DNA from: Bacteroidota bacterium | GTDB taxonomy: Bacteria > Bacteroidota > Bacteroidia > AKYH767-A > OLB10 | Direction of reading: 5' to 3' | NCBI GenBank assembly: GCA_016713525.1 | Contig: JADJOZ010000016.1 | Span: forward strand, 1-64,000 | Length of the DNA stretch: 64,000 nucleotides | In this document: positions 19,932-28,364 of the stretch, piece after piece | Numbering within the stretch: the stretch's first letter is position 1 | Layout of the letters: each line of letters starts with the position of its first letter | Program-made: the position numbers and the translations under genes | The notes under the pieces: model-generated | What the model saw: only the letters and a program-made list of their open reading frames with translations | Database searches by the model: none | Told to the model about the DNA's origin: nothing

Positions 19932-20972
19932 ATGGATAATCATATTTCATTAAAGAAGCCCCACTACCCTGTCAATAAAGAGCTCCGGGAATATCTTAGC
20001 TACTATTCACGTGCAATCAAAATTCATGTGAGTACAAAGATTTATTGCGCTACAACAATGCCATTCCATTGTATGATCCCAATGGGAAAGATACCTTGTG
20101 GGGAGACTGTTCTTTATCCGCAATCGGAGCTGGCACATCTCAATAAATCGCTTACTGAAATATATGCACTTCTAAAAACCGGTGGCGACACTTCAGTAAC
20201 GGAACATTTATTTGTAGATCGTATCGATTACTGCACTTTTGGAAATTCGAATCCGTTTCGAATCAGAATTGTGAATCACTATAAGGATAACTTCGATTAC
20301 TTCTACATAAAAAAAGCCGATGCTTCCAGAATTTACGGCCTCCAACTGGAGCATATTTTATCACCCAATCGCATCACCTATTTTGTAGATGGTGATACGC
20401 TGATTGAAGAGCATATTGCAGGCATTCCCGGCGATATGTTTATCGCAAATAATCTTCACGACAAAGGACTGAACGAAATCAGACTTGCCAAGGAATTTGT
20501 AAAATTTAATGAACGCTGCTTTGTAAGACTACTCGGTGATATGCGTTCTTACAATTATGTGATTGATATTACTCCCGATTTTGAACAGATCCACTATCGC
20601 ATTCGAGCAATTGACTTCGATCAGCAAAGTTATGAGGGACGTAAAAGTCTGTACCTTCCTCAATATTTCAAAGAAAACAACCCTTTTGTGGAACTTTGCG
20701 TGAAGCACATGACACCCGAAACAGTGCACCAGTACCAGCAGGAAGAATACACCATGATTTCGAAACGACTTCGTGCGGCCGGTAATATGTTCAACGATTT
20801 GATCCGCTGCATGCATCATGATAAAATATCAACCGAATCAAAAATCATCAATCTGCGGGAAGAGTTAGCTAAACACTATGGTGATAAGCGATTTCATGAC
20901 TGCAATACTATGGGCTCTATGGTAGGTACCAGTCTGCAGGTAATAATCGAAAAAGTAAGCAGCAAAAAGTAG
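19932..20972 (+). CDS. Conserved unknown protein with kinase-like (APH/choline-kinase fold) motifs
   Basis: 346 residues with no signal peptide or membrane helix. I do not recognise a named family. The order of motifs matches kinase-like folds of the aminoglycoside phosphotransferase/choline kinase group: a Lys pair after a strand (FDYFYIKKADASRIYGLQLE, Lys127/128, with Glu140 as possible partner), a hinge-like IEEHIAGIPGDMF (158-170), a catalytic-loop-like LLGDMRSYNYVI with Asp203 and Asn208 at the expected D-x4-N spacing, and a metal-site-like RAIDFDQ (Asp228, Asp230). The usual His/Gly before the catalytic Asp is Leu-Gly here. Assignment is by eye and inferred. It sits four bases after the O-methyltransferase gene and has no other obvious partner. 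Confidence 0.7.
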   Translation: MDNHISLKKPHYPVNKELREYLSYYSRAIKIHVSTKIYCATTMPFHCMIPMGKIPCGETVLYPQSELAHLNKSLTEIYALLKTGGDTSVTEHLFVDRIDYCTFGNSNPFRIRIVNHYKDNFDYFYIKKADASRIYGLQLEHILSPNRITYFVDGDTLIEEHIAGIPGDMFIANNLHDKGLNEIRLAKEFVKFNERCFVRLLGDMRSYNYVIDITPDFEQIHYRIRAIDFDQQSYEGRKSLYLPQYFKENNPFVELCVKHMTPETVHQYQQEEYTMISKRLRAAGNMFNDLIRCMHHDKISTESKIINLREELAKHYGDKRFHDCNTMGSMVGTSLQVIIEKVSSKK

Positions 20973-20981
20973 CTTTTAATT

Positions 20982-21010
20982 TTGATTTGTGAAATTTATT
21001 TATATTTTTG
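20982..21010 (+). promoter_or_regulatory. Bacteroidota-type promoter
   Basis: TTG at 20982-20984 and TATTTTTG at 21003-21010 are spaced by 18 bases, close to the Bacteroidota consensus TTG-N19-TAnnTTTG. The downstream start codon at 21043 is 32 bases away. Confidence 0.6.
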
Positions 21011-21042
21011 TATAGCGATTTCACATTCTCAAAATTCTCCAA

Positions 21043-22401
21043 ATGAAAAAGTACTGTCTTGGCGTGTTGTTCCTCAGCTGCGCAAGCGCACAACTGCCTG
21101 CCCAAATTACGGTTGATACGATTGGCACTACCATAGTTCATATTGAAACGGTTGTCGATACCACACATTTTGCCGGCGGCTATGATAGTGGTCCCTGGGA
21201 CTTGCATTGGGGGCCTGATGACAAGCTTTGGTATACCAACAAAAAACAAATCAATCGATATGATCCGATAACGGGAATTAATGATACCATACTTCGAGTC
21301 AATTCGGGGTATATCATGAGTGTTGCCACTCATAATGACTTTGCCAACAATCCCTATGTTTATATTACTAAGGATACAAGTGCCTACTATGGACAAGGAA
21401 CTCTTGTTGAATTATACCGATACACTTACAACGCTGCGGTCGACTCACTTGAAAATCCGTTGCTAATTTTAAACTGGGGGCATGCCGGTGAACATTCCGG
21501 CGGCAGAGTAATGGTTGGAGCAGACACCATGGTGTACGTTACTACTGCGGAATACTATTGGCAGATAGATACTTTATTTAATAACTCCGGAAAAGTATTA
21601 CGGTTGCATCCCGACGGCAGTATTCCAAATGATAATCCACGTCCCGATTACACATGGACGTGGGGACATCGAAATCCACAGGGAATTGTGCAAACTCCAA
21701 ATGGGAATATCATTACATCAGAATATGGAATGCTTCACGATGAGTTGAATGTGATCCTACCGGGAAATCATTATGGATGGTTTGTATTTGATGGGGTTAG
21801 TTGTTTTCAACCGGTTGATACCTGTAATTACTACCAGACATTTGTAAAATTCCCAATTGACATAGGTCAAAATCCGCCTTCAGGAATTACCTGGTATGAT
21901 CATCCATCTATACCCGAATTTCATGGCATTTTGGAAGCAGTGACCGGAAATAATCAAGGTTTGATGGCATATACAATGAATGCAGCCATGGATTCAGTCA
22001 TTCAAAAACCAGTTATCTAAAAATTTGAATATGGCCGTGTGCGGGATGTTGTTGCTGCTCCTAATGGGACTGTATATTTTATTGCTTACGATCGGTTCAA
22101 ACCAAGAATCAACAGCATTTCAAATCCGTTATTCAGTTCGTTGAATCAGCAAACATTCATCCATCCTTTGCAAATTTATCCGAATCCAGGAACTGACCAG
22201 TTTCAAGTATCCCGGAAAAACAATAACGCCTTATCTACGGTTCGGATACTGAATAGTTTGGGATCAGAAGTATTGAGGTATGAACAGGTTAAATTTCCTT
22301 TCACCGTTAACAGTTCGGAATTAGTAACCGGCATTTACTTTGTTCAGGTAACAAACGACCGCGAAACGAGAATTCAAAAATGGATCAAAGCATCAAAATA
22401 A
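21043..22401 (+). pseudogene. PQQ-dependent sugar dehydrogenase-like secreted protein with T9SS tail, in-frame stop
   Basis: One frame of 453 codons interrupted by TAA at 22018-22020. Residues 1-21 are a signal peptide (YCLGVLFLSCASAQLPAQ). The propeller of the glucose/sorbosone dehydrogenase family follows: GGYDSGPWDLHWGPDDKLWY, WGHAGEHSGGRVMVG, LRLHPDGSIPNDNPR, WTWGHRNPQGIV, SEYGMLHDELNVILPGNHYGW. After the stop the same frame continues as KFEYGRVRDVVAAPNGTVYFI, the family's last blade, then a type IX sorting tail (LQIYPNPGTDQFQVS to GIYFVQVTNDRE). The stop can come from a single C-to-A change (TCA Ser to TAA). It may be a sequencing error, a recent nonsense mutation, or a genuinely inactive gene. 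Confidence 0.75.
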
Positions 22402-22439
22402 AAAACTGTTTAAAAAATCATTCCAGAAAAGTCAGTAGA

Positions 22440-22472
22440 TTGTTAAATATTTATTTAATGGTATTATTTTTG
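22440..22472 (+). promoter_or_regulatory. Bacteroidota-type promoter
   Basis: TTG at 22440-22442 and TATTTTTG at 22465-22472 with a 22-base spacer, 54 bases before the start codon at 22527. Confidence 0.55.
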
Positions 22473-22526
22473 CGTACCGGTTAAACCATCGTTGGTGGAA
22501 ACAATCAAAACAACTAAATATCCAAA

Positions 22527-22910
22527 ATGAAGAAAACTGCAATCCTGTTGCTTATGTTCGTAGTAACATTAGGCACAACCACCTTTGCCCAAAATGAACG
22601 CAAAGGAAAAAAGGCTGCTGAAGAGCGGACAGAAATGGTAGTAAAAAGGCTGACTGAAAAGCTATCATTGAATGCTGATCAGGCGAAGAACATCAGAGAA
22701 GTGGTGTTAAATCGCGAGAAAATGCGAGAAGCGGGACAACTGAACAAGGATAACCGCACAAAAATCATTGGACAGATCAATAAATACCTGACCAAAGAGC
22801 AACAAGACAAGTGGGAACAAATCCGTACAGAAGCTCGGGAACACCGAAACCACAAGCATCACGGATCCGACAGCAAAGCCACCGACGATACCGGTGATGA
22901 TGTGTACTAA
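22527..22910 (+). CDS. Small periplasmic Spy/CpxP-like protein
   Basis: 127 residues with a signal peptide at about 1-21 (TAILLLMFVVTLGTTTFAQ). The mature part is highly charged and helical, with the pattern LTEKLSLNADQAKNIREVV and YLTKEQQDKWEQIRTEA. This is the arrangement of LTxxQ-type Spy/CpxP proteins in Bacteroidota, in which a growth or stress-related chaperone role is proposed. The C-terminus is His- and Asp-rich (HRNHKHHGSDS, DDTGDD) and could bind metal, which is inferred only. It is a single-gene unit between its own promoter and terminator. Confidence 0.75.
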   Translation: MKKTAILLLMFVVTLGTTTFAQNERKGKKAAEERTEMVVKRLTEKLSLNADQAKNIREVVLNREKMREAGQLNKDNRTKIIGQINKYLTKEQQDKWEQIRTEAREHRNHKHHGSDSKATDDTGDDVY

Positions 22911-22928
22911 AAAATTGATAATCAATTA

Positions 22929-22955
22929 AAAAGGGACTTTAGGGTCCCTTTTTTT
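22929..22955 (+). terminator. Rho-independent terminator
   Basis: AAAAGGGAC at 22929-22937 pairs with GTCCCTTTT at 22944-22952, followed by T to 22955. It lies 19 bases after the stop codon at 22910. Confidence 0.9.
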
Positions 22956-23103
22956 ATGGGAAAATGTCTTCAAATCATTCATTTTTAAACATCCTATTTA
23001 GCTTTCGATTTTGGTAGAATATTGATTGTGATCATCATCGGGTTTAATTATCTTTGATAAAATTAACCGGACAACTGAAATCCAGTTAATTAACGATTAG
23101 TTT

Positions 23104-24457
23104 ATGAGAAATATTTTTGTCTTGTGTTTTGTGCTTTTTTCAACTTTGGTTAGTGGGCAAGGTTATAATCACCAATGGCTTTGGGAAATTATTCTTTTAC
23201 AAGATCCAAAAGGAGAATGTTTATCGACAACAATTCATAACACTTCAAACTGAATTTAGGAAAATGCCGTTTCTAGGCACCCAAGCCAACATCGCGATGC
23301 CAATGGCAACCTTTTAATGGCAAGTAATGGTATTTGGATTGCCAATGCCCAGGAGACACCATGTTGAATGGTGGTGGGTTGAATCCGGGATTATTACTCC
23401 AAATTGGCAATTTGGACTTCAGACTTATAATAACATCTTTCTGATTTCCAGCAGACACAAGTAAGTTTGCTTTGTTTCATCACACTGCTACTTTTAATGG
23501 CGTATATTCTCAGGCTAGAGAACTATTTTACTCTGAAATTGACTTGACACAAGATGCAGGTTTAGGGTCTGTAATTCAGAAGAATGTTGTTCTTTTTCAA
23601 GATACTTTAAATTGGGGGATTGGAGCTTGCAGACATTCGAATGGACAAGATTGGTGGGTAGTAATGATTAAGGATAGTTCTGATTTAATTTTTAAGATAT
23701 TATTTACCAACTCAGGTATCACATCAACATCACAAATTGGCTTTCACCTCACATGGGGAAATTCATCACAATTAACATTTTTCTCCAAATGGAAATCTTT
23801 TGCTTCAACAACATATTACCAAAATTACTTCCTATGGATTCATCTAACAGTTCAATAGTATTATTAGATTTTAACCGCTGTAATGGTGATTTCTCAAACC
23901 CCAGAACAATCAAGCTTTCAGATTCTAAGTATTTGTTTGGAAATTCTTTCAGTAGTGATAGCAAATACATATATGCCTGCACCAGCACTCGTATTTTCCA
24001 AATCGACACTGATAATTTGAATGTTGATACAGTTGCTGTGTATGATGGATTTATATGGAGATCCATGCTGGAACCATTTTGGAATATGTATCTTGCGCCA
24101 ACGGTAAAATTTATGTAACAAGTGGAAGCAGTGTCCAGCATTTAACTGTTATAATCCCGATGCGCAGGGCTTGCATGTGATGTACGCAACATTCTATTGA
24201 TCTGGTCGATTACCTTCTCGTTCGTCCCCAACCACAATTACTATTTAGGATGTGTACCACTTTGGGGTGTCCATGTCTTCGGTGTTGAGGAGCATATTAG
24301 TCATGATTTCAGGTTTGGTGTGGCCCAAATCCTACCAGTGGTAATTTTAAAATACTCCTCCCAAAACGGCGAAGTATTTGGGAATGTGGGGGGGGTTGCA
24401 GTGGGATTTGTGTGATACAGTGGGGGGGAAGCCGAAGGTGGTGGTTTATAAGGAATA
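23104..24457 (+). pseudogene. Decayed T9SS secreted protein gene with multiple frameshifts
   Basis: The region starts with an intact signal peptide (RNIFVLCFVLFSTLVSGQG) and then keeps coding similarity only when frames are changed repeatedly. Successive pieces read NHQWLLGNYSF, FIDNNS, DANGNLLMASNGIWIANA, GGGLNPGL, LFHHTATFNGVYSQARELF, DTLNWGIGACRHSNGQDWW, GNSSQLTFS, DFNRCNGDFSNPRTIKLSD, SFSSDSKYIYACTSTRIFQ, NGKIYVTSGSSVQHLTV, DAQGLACDV and PNHNYYLGCDTT, then a PNPTSGNFKI sorting-tail remnant. From memory this order matches a propeller-like Bacteroidota T9SS family that begins with NHxWLLG. At least six frame changes and internal stops occur in about 1.3 kb, far above the rate elsewhere in the window. 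Function is unknown and the copy is most likely dead. Confidence 0.7.
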
Positions 24458-24493
24458 ACCAGTCTTTGCGGGGTTTTGGAGACAGCTTAAATG

Positions 24494-24592
24494 GCTTTTG
24501 GTCAGTTGAAAATTCGTTGAAATGTAAAATGTTCAATATAAAATTCTAATGTAAAATGTTCAATGTAAAACGCAGAATGCAAAATTGAATGA
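24494..24592. repeat. Intergenic direct repeat, copy 1
   Basis: About 99 bases from GCTTTTGGTCAGTTG to AAAATTGAATGA, nearly identical to the copy 190 bases downstream. Each copy contains two shorter units related to AATGTAAAATGTTCAAT. It has no coding potential and resembles the intergenic spacer repeats seen in some Bacteroidota genomes. Confidence 0.8.
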
Positions 24593-24617
24593 GAAATTGT
24601 TTGTTAATGACCGGTAA

Positions 24618-24651
24618 TCCTTAATCTTTAATTCTTAATCCTTAATTCTTT
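24618..24651. repeat. Short tandem-like TTAATCCTTAATTCTT repeat
   Basis: Between the two long copies, variants of CTTAATCTTTAATTCTTAA are repeated in tandem. The low complexity makes this a likely slippage site and a possible hotspot for assembly problems. Confidence 0.6.
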
Positions 24652-24683
24652 GGGTTGTCAGGATCGGAGATCCCTCCGGCTTT

Positions 24684-24782
24684 GCTTTTCGTCAGTTGAA
24701 AATTCGTTGAAATGTAAAATGTTCAATACAAAATTATAATGTAAAATGTTCGATGTAAAACGTAGAATGCAGAATTGAATGA
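24684..24782. repeat. Intergenic direct repeat, copy 2
   Basis: Second copy of the repeat at 24494-24592, differing at only a few positions (for example TTCAATAC versus TTCAATAT and GTTCGATG versus GTTCAATG). It lies between the decayed T9SS gene and the flavoprotein gene. Confidence 0.8.
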
Positions 24783-24941
24783 TAACATGGTTGTGAATGG
24801 GAATTATATAAAGTAAGAAGATAGGTGATTTATAGTTAGTATTGCTGAAAGGGATCGAGACTTTCACTAGATCTGCAACTTATTATATACCAATGAATTA
24901 AAACGTTAATTGGTACATTTTCTGGTTCTAAGGCTTTTTAA

Positions 24942-24949
24942 TAACTTTG
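24942..24949 (+). promoter_or_regulatory. -7 box TAACTTTG before flavoprotein gene
   Basis: Exact TAnnTTTG match 21 bases before the start codon at 24971. A TTG at 24910-24912 is too far upstream (29-base spacer) to be a convincing -33 element. Confidence 0.55.
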
Positions 24950-24970
24950 CCCGCTTCAAACCTAAAAAAT

Positions 24971-25684
24971 ATGGCTTACGAATTTCATGATGCAACTGTA
25001 GTTGATATTATTGATGAAACCGATATGGTAAAGCGTTTTTACATTAAAATGCCTAATCATATGCAATTTACTTTTAAAGCGGGACAGTTTATCATGCTCG
25101 ATTTACCAATTGATTCAAAATATACCAATCGCAGTTACTCCATTGCTTCAGCACCTTCTACCGACAATATTTTTGAGCTATGCATTGTGTTAAAGCCAGA
25201 TGGATTAGGTACTCCTTATAAATGGGAAAATTTTAAAATCGGTACACAAGTGAAGGTTTCAGAGTATTGGGAAAGTTTCAGTTGCAGGATCAATCGATAC
25301 CGACATTTGCTTTATTGGTACCGGAACAGGTATTGCTCCATTAAGATCTCAGCTGATGGATATTTATAACCGCAAACTGGAACACAAGAATATTATCATG
25401 GTTTTCGGAAATCGCTGGGAGAAAGACATTTTATATCGCAAAGAGCTGGAGGAAATGGAATCAAAATGCCCGGCTTTAAGTTTATTCCGGTTCTTTCGAG
25501 AGAAAATCCGGGTTGGACAGGTCGCAAAGGATATGTGCATGCTGTTTATGAAGAACTTTTTGCAGATAAACGACCTGCGAAATTCTATATCTGCGGATGG
25601 GCCGACATGCTGAAAGAAGCGCGTCAACGTCTGGAAACGATGGGATATGATAAGAAATCGATCAAATTTGAATCGTACGATTGA
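24971..25684 (+). CDS. Ferredoxin-NADP+ reductase-like FAD oxidoreductase, several frameshifts
   Basis: Corrected length about 238 residues, start MAYEFHDATVVDI. FAD-binding half: FKAGQFIMLDLP and the RSYSIAS flavin motif. NAD(P)-binding half: FIGTGTGIAPLRSQLMD, NIIMVFGNRWEKDILY, YICGWADMLKEARQRL and a C-terminal FESYD. This is the FNR/Fpr fold that transfers electrons between NAD(P)H and ferredoxin or flavodoxin. The frame is lost around 25262-25305, probably by two one-base deletions on either side of LGKFQLQD. It is lost again at the A run 25463-25466, where a fifth A restores ESKMPGFKFIPVLS. It lies 208 bases upstream of nuoA, which is notable because this complex I operon has no NADH-binding subunits. 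A functional link is only inferred. Confidence 0.8.
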
Positions 25685-25868
25685 TTTTTGGCTTCATTGG
25701 GGCCTGAAAAAACACACTTTTTAACATTTTTAAACATTTGATTTCTGACCGGTTTTTCAACAGGTCTGATTCTTAGCTGCTTACATTTTTGTTCCAGTCA
25801 ACTTTGAAGATGTTTTCAACATCCTGCTAAAGTTCCCCACCCTGTTTAGAAACCACAGATGTACTTAT

Positions 25869-25876
25869 TATATTTG
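25869..25876 (+). promoter_or_regulatory. -7 box TATATTTG of the nuo operon
   Basis: Exact TAnnTTTG match 16 bases before the nuoA start codon. A small hairpin GATGTT-TTC-AACATC lies upstream at 25809-25823. No clear TTG -33 box is found at the expected distance. Confidence 0.55.
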
Positions 25877-25892
25877 CCTAAATCAAAAACGA

Positions 25893-26243
25893 ATGGGTTC
25901 CGGTTCACTAATTGCCTTAATGATTGCTGCTGTTGCCTTTTCAGGGATAGCAATTCTCATTTCGAAAATTTTACTGAAAACCACTCATAACATCCACAAA
26001 GGTGAACCTTATGAGTGTGGAATTCCCACAATTGGTCCCAGTTGGATTCAGTTTAGCATTGGTTATTACCTCTTTGCACTTATATTTTTGATTTTCGATG
26101 TCGAACTAATCTTCATCTTTCCCTGGGCAGTTGTGGTAAAACAACTGGGATGGGTGGCATTTGTTGAGATATTAATTTTCCTCTTCATATTATTCATGGG
26201 CTTTTTATATGCTCACAAGAAAAAAGCACTGAAATGGATGTAA
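25893..26243 (+). CDS. nuoA: NADH-quinone oxidoreductase (complex I) subunit A
   Basis: 116 residues with three membrane helices (SLIALMIAAVAFSGIAILI; IGYYLFALIFLIFDVELIF; FVEILIFLFILFMGFLYA). The conserved loop GEPYECGIP (about residues 36-44) with its Cys and the acidic helix FDVELIFIFPWAV are diagnostic of NuoA/ND3, part of the membrane arm near the quinone channel. It is the first gene of the operon, and its end overlaps the start of nuoB by ten bases. Confidence 0.97.
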   Translation: MGSGSLIALMIAAVAFSGIAILISKILLKTTHNIHKGEPYECGIPTIGPSWIQFSIGYYLFALIFLIFDVELIFIFPWAVVVKQLGWVAFVEILIFLFILFMGFLYAHKKKALKWM

Positions 26244-26787
26244 CGAACGAAAATAAAATTCCTGATCCTTTTCCGGGCACTATTCATCAAACTCCCGGAG
26301 GCGGAATTCTGGTCAGCAAAATGGATCAGGTTATAAACTGGGCTCGCAGCAATTCCTTGTGGCCATTGGTATTTGGTACCAGTTGTTGTGCCATAGAAAT
26401 GATGAGCACCGCCAGTGCTAAATATGACTGGTCGCGTTTTGGCTTTGAAGTGGCCCGTGCTACTCACGACAAGCAGATGTAATTATTATTGCAGGAACTA
26501 TAGTGAACAAGATGGCTCCTGTTTTAAAGCGCCTCTACGATCAGATGGCGGAACCTAAATATGTAGTGGCAATGGGTGCCTGTGCAACCAGCGGAGGGCC
26601 GTTCTTTTACAACACTTATAGCGTTGTTAAAGGTGCAGATCATATTATTCCGGTTGATGTGTACATTGCCGGTTGTCCGCCCCGCCCCGAAGCACTTATT
26701 CATGCCTTGATAACACTTCAGGAGAAAATTAAAAGCGGCATGACCCGTGAACAAATGAAAATGGAAAAGCCTGAACAAAGTTTTTAA
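26234..26787 (+). CDS. nuoB: NADH-quinone oxidoreductase subunit B, frameshifted
   Basis: Corrected length about 184 residues. The N-terminal part contains GTSCCAIEMMS with the paired cysteines that ligate cluster N2. The C-terminal part has GACATSGGPF and IAGCPPRPEAL with the remaining ligands. The frame breaks near 26463-26466: restoring one C (ACTCAC to ACTCCAC) turns ATHDKQM-stop into ATPRQADVIIIAGTIVNKM. NuoB carries the last iron-sulphur centre before quinone. The core residues are all present once the indel is corrected, so the gene is probably functional. Confidence 0.93.
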
Positions 26788-27243
26788 ATGACACGAGAAG
26801 AATTACAGGCTGCACTTACTGAATTGCAAAGTTCACTCACCTTTGAAGAAGGCGGTGAATGGCTGAATATAAATGCACCGGCAGAAAATTTTCACGAGCT
26901 CGCACTCAAATTGCGCCATACTTCCGGTCTTTATTTCGATTACCTGTTTTGCCAGACTTGCGTCGATTGGAAAACACATCTTACCATGGTGTATCACCTG
27001 ACTTCGATGACGCACCGGCATAATATTGTAGTGAAAATAAAACTCGACCGGAATAACCCCGAAGTAACGACCGTTTGTGACATCTGGCGCACAGCTGAAT
27101 TTCATGAACGTGAAGTATATGAATTGTTTGGAGTAAATTTTCTGAATCATCCCGATTTAAGAAAACTAATTTTACCCGATGACTGGATTGGATACCCACT
27201 CCGTAAAGATTATGATGACCCTGTTAATATGATCAAGCTGTAA
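26788..27243 (+). CDS. nuoC: NADH-quinone oxidoreductase subunit C
   Basis: 151 residues. The 30-kDa subunit signature is EFHEREVYELFGVNFLNHPD followed by the family ending LILPDDWIGYPLRKDY. It is a separate protein from NuoD, as in most Bacteroidota. It begins directly after the nuoB stop codon and belongs to the peripheral quinone module. The length is on the short side but contains the full domain. Confidence 0.95.
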   Translation: MTREELQAALTELQSSLTFEEGGEWLNINAPAENFHELALKLRHTSGLYFDYLFCQTCVDWKTHLTMVYHLTSMTHRHNIVVKIKLDRNNPEVTTVCDIWRTAEFHEREVYELFGVNFLNHPDLRKLILPDDWIGYPLRKDYDDPVNMIKL

Positions 27244-27245
27244 TT

Positions 27246-28361
27246 ATGTTTGAAGAAGTAGCATCTACTGAACAAGGCGATCTCGTAATTAATATCGGGC
27301 CTCAGCATCCTGCCACACATGGCGTATTGCATCTTGTTATTACTTTGAATGGTGAAACCGTTAAAAAGGTAGAACCACATCTGGGTTATATCCATCGTTC
27401 CATAGAAAAAATGTGCGAGAGCCTGAGCTATCGTCAATTTATCTATGTTACCAGTCGCATGGACTACCTCTCATCGCATATCAATAATCATGGTTGTGCG
27501 ATGTTGGTTGAGAAGGCATTGCAGATTGAAATTCCATCCAGAGCACAGTACATTCGTGTGATCATGGATGAACTTACCCGATTGGCATCACATCAACTTT
27601 GGTGGGGTGCAATGGCAATGGATATTGGTGCACTCACACCATTTTTTCTTGCTTTCCGCGAAAGGGAAATGATAACCGACATCATGGAAGAAACCTGTGG
27701 TGCCCGTTTAACCATGAACTATATGGTGCCCGGTGGTATCATGTACGATATTCATCCCGATTTCTGTAAAAAAGTAAAAGAGTTCATAAAACATTTTCGT
27801 TCGAAAATTGATGAGTACGATGAGTTACTCACCGGAAATATCATTTTTCAAAACCGGATGAAAGGAATTGGAATACTCTCTAAAGAAGATGCTATTTCTT
27901 ACGGTTGCTCCGGACCTACTGCCAGAGCAAGCGGTGTTTCCTGCGATGTGAGGAAAATTTATCCATACGAAATTTATGATCAGTTAAAATTCGATGAAGT
28001 GCTGGCAACTGAAGGCGATAGCTTTGCCCGTTACCAGGTTCGTTTGGTTGAAATGCATCAATCGATGAATATTATCGAACAATTAATTGACAACATTCCC
28101 GAAGGAGAAATTCAGGCAAAAACAAAAGCGGTTTTGAAATTACCAAAAGGAGAATTTTATACCCGCATTGAAACTGCACGGGGTGAATTTGGAATTTATA
28201 TTGTCAGCGAAGGTGGTACCACACCGTATCGTATCAAATTCCGTTCACCGGGATTTTCCAATTTATCGGCACTCGATCATATAGTTAGAGGACATAAAAT
28301 CGGAGATATGGTTGCCATCATGGGAACTCTTGATCTCGTAATACCAGATATTGACAGATAA
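27246..28361 (+). CDS. nuoD: NADH-quinone oxidoreductase subunit D
   Basis: 371 residues of the 49-kDa subunit, the quinone-binding partner of NuoB. Signatures: NIGPQHPATHGVLHL, EPHLGYIHRSIEKM, TSRMDYLSSH, CGARLTMNYMVPGG and the C-terminal SALDHIVRGHKIGDMVAIMGTLD. It is slightly shorter than typical homologues but complete at both ends. The nuoH start follows after three bases, so there is no room for nuoE, nuoF or nuoG. Confidence 0.97.
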   Translation: MFEEVASTEQGDLVINIGPQHPATHGVLHLVITLNGETVKKVEPHLGYIHRSIEKMCESLSYRQFIYVTSRMDYLSSHINNHGCAMLVEKALQIEIPSRAQYIRVIMDELTRLASHQLWWGAMAMDIGALTPFFLAFREREMITDIMEETCGARLTMNYMVPGGIMYDIHPDFCKKVKEFIKHFRSKIDEYDELLTGNIIFQNRMKGIGILSKEDAISYGCSGPTARASGVSCDVRKIYPYEIYDQLKFDEVLATEGDSFARYQVRLVEMHQSMNIIEQLIDNIPEGEIQAKTKAVLKLPKGEFYTRIETARGEFGIYIVSEGGTTPYRIKFRSPGFSNLSALDHIVRGHKIGDMVAIMGTLDLVIPDIDR

Positions 28362-28364
28362 TTT

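Noticed and set aside
24494..24782. The repeat pair as a CRISPR array or insertion-sequence ends
   Set aside because: Only two copies, direct orientation, no regular short repeat-spacer spacing, and no transposase or cas gene nearby.
28362..28364. Search for nuoE, nuoF or nuoG fragments between nuoD and nuoH
   Set aside because: Only three bases separate the two genes, so the subunits are not hidden or broken here but absent.
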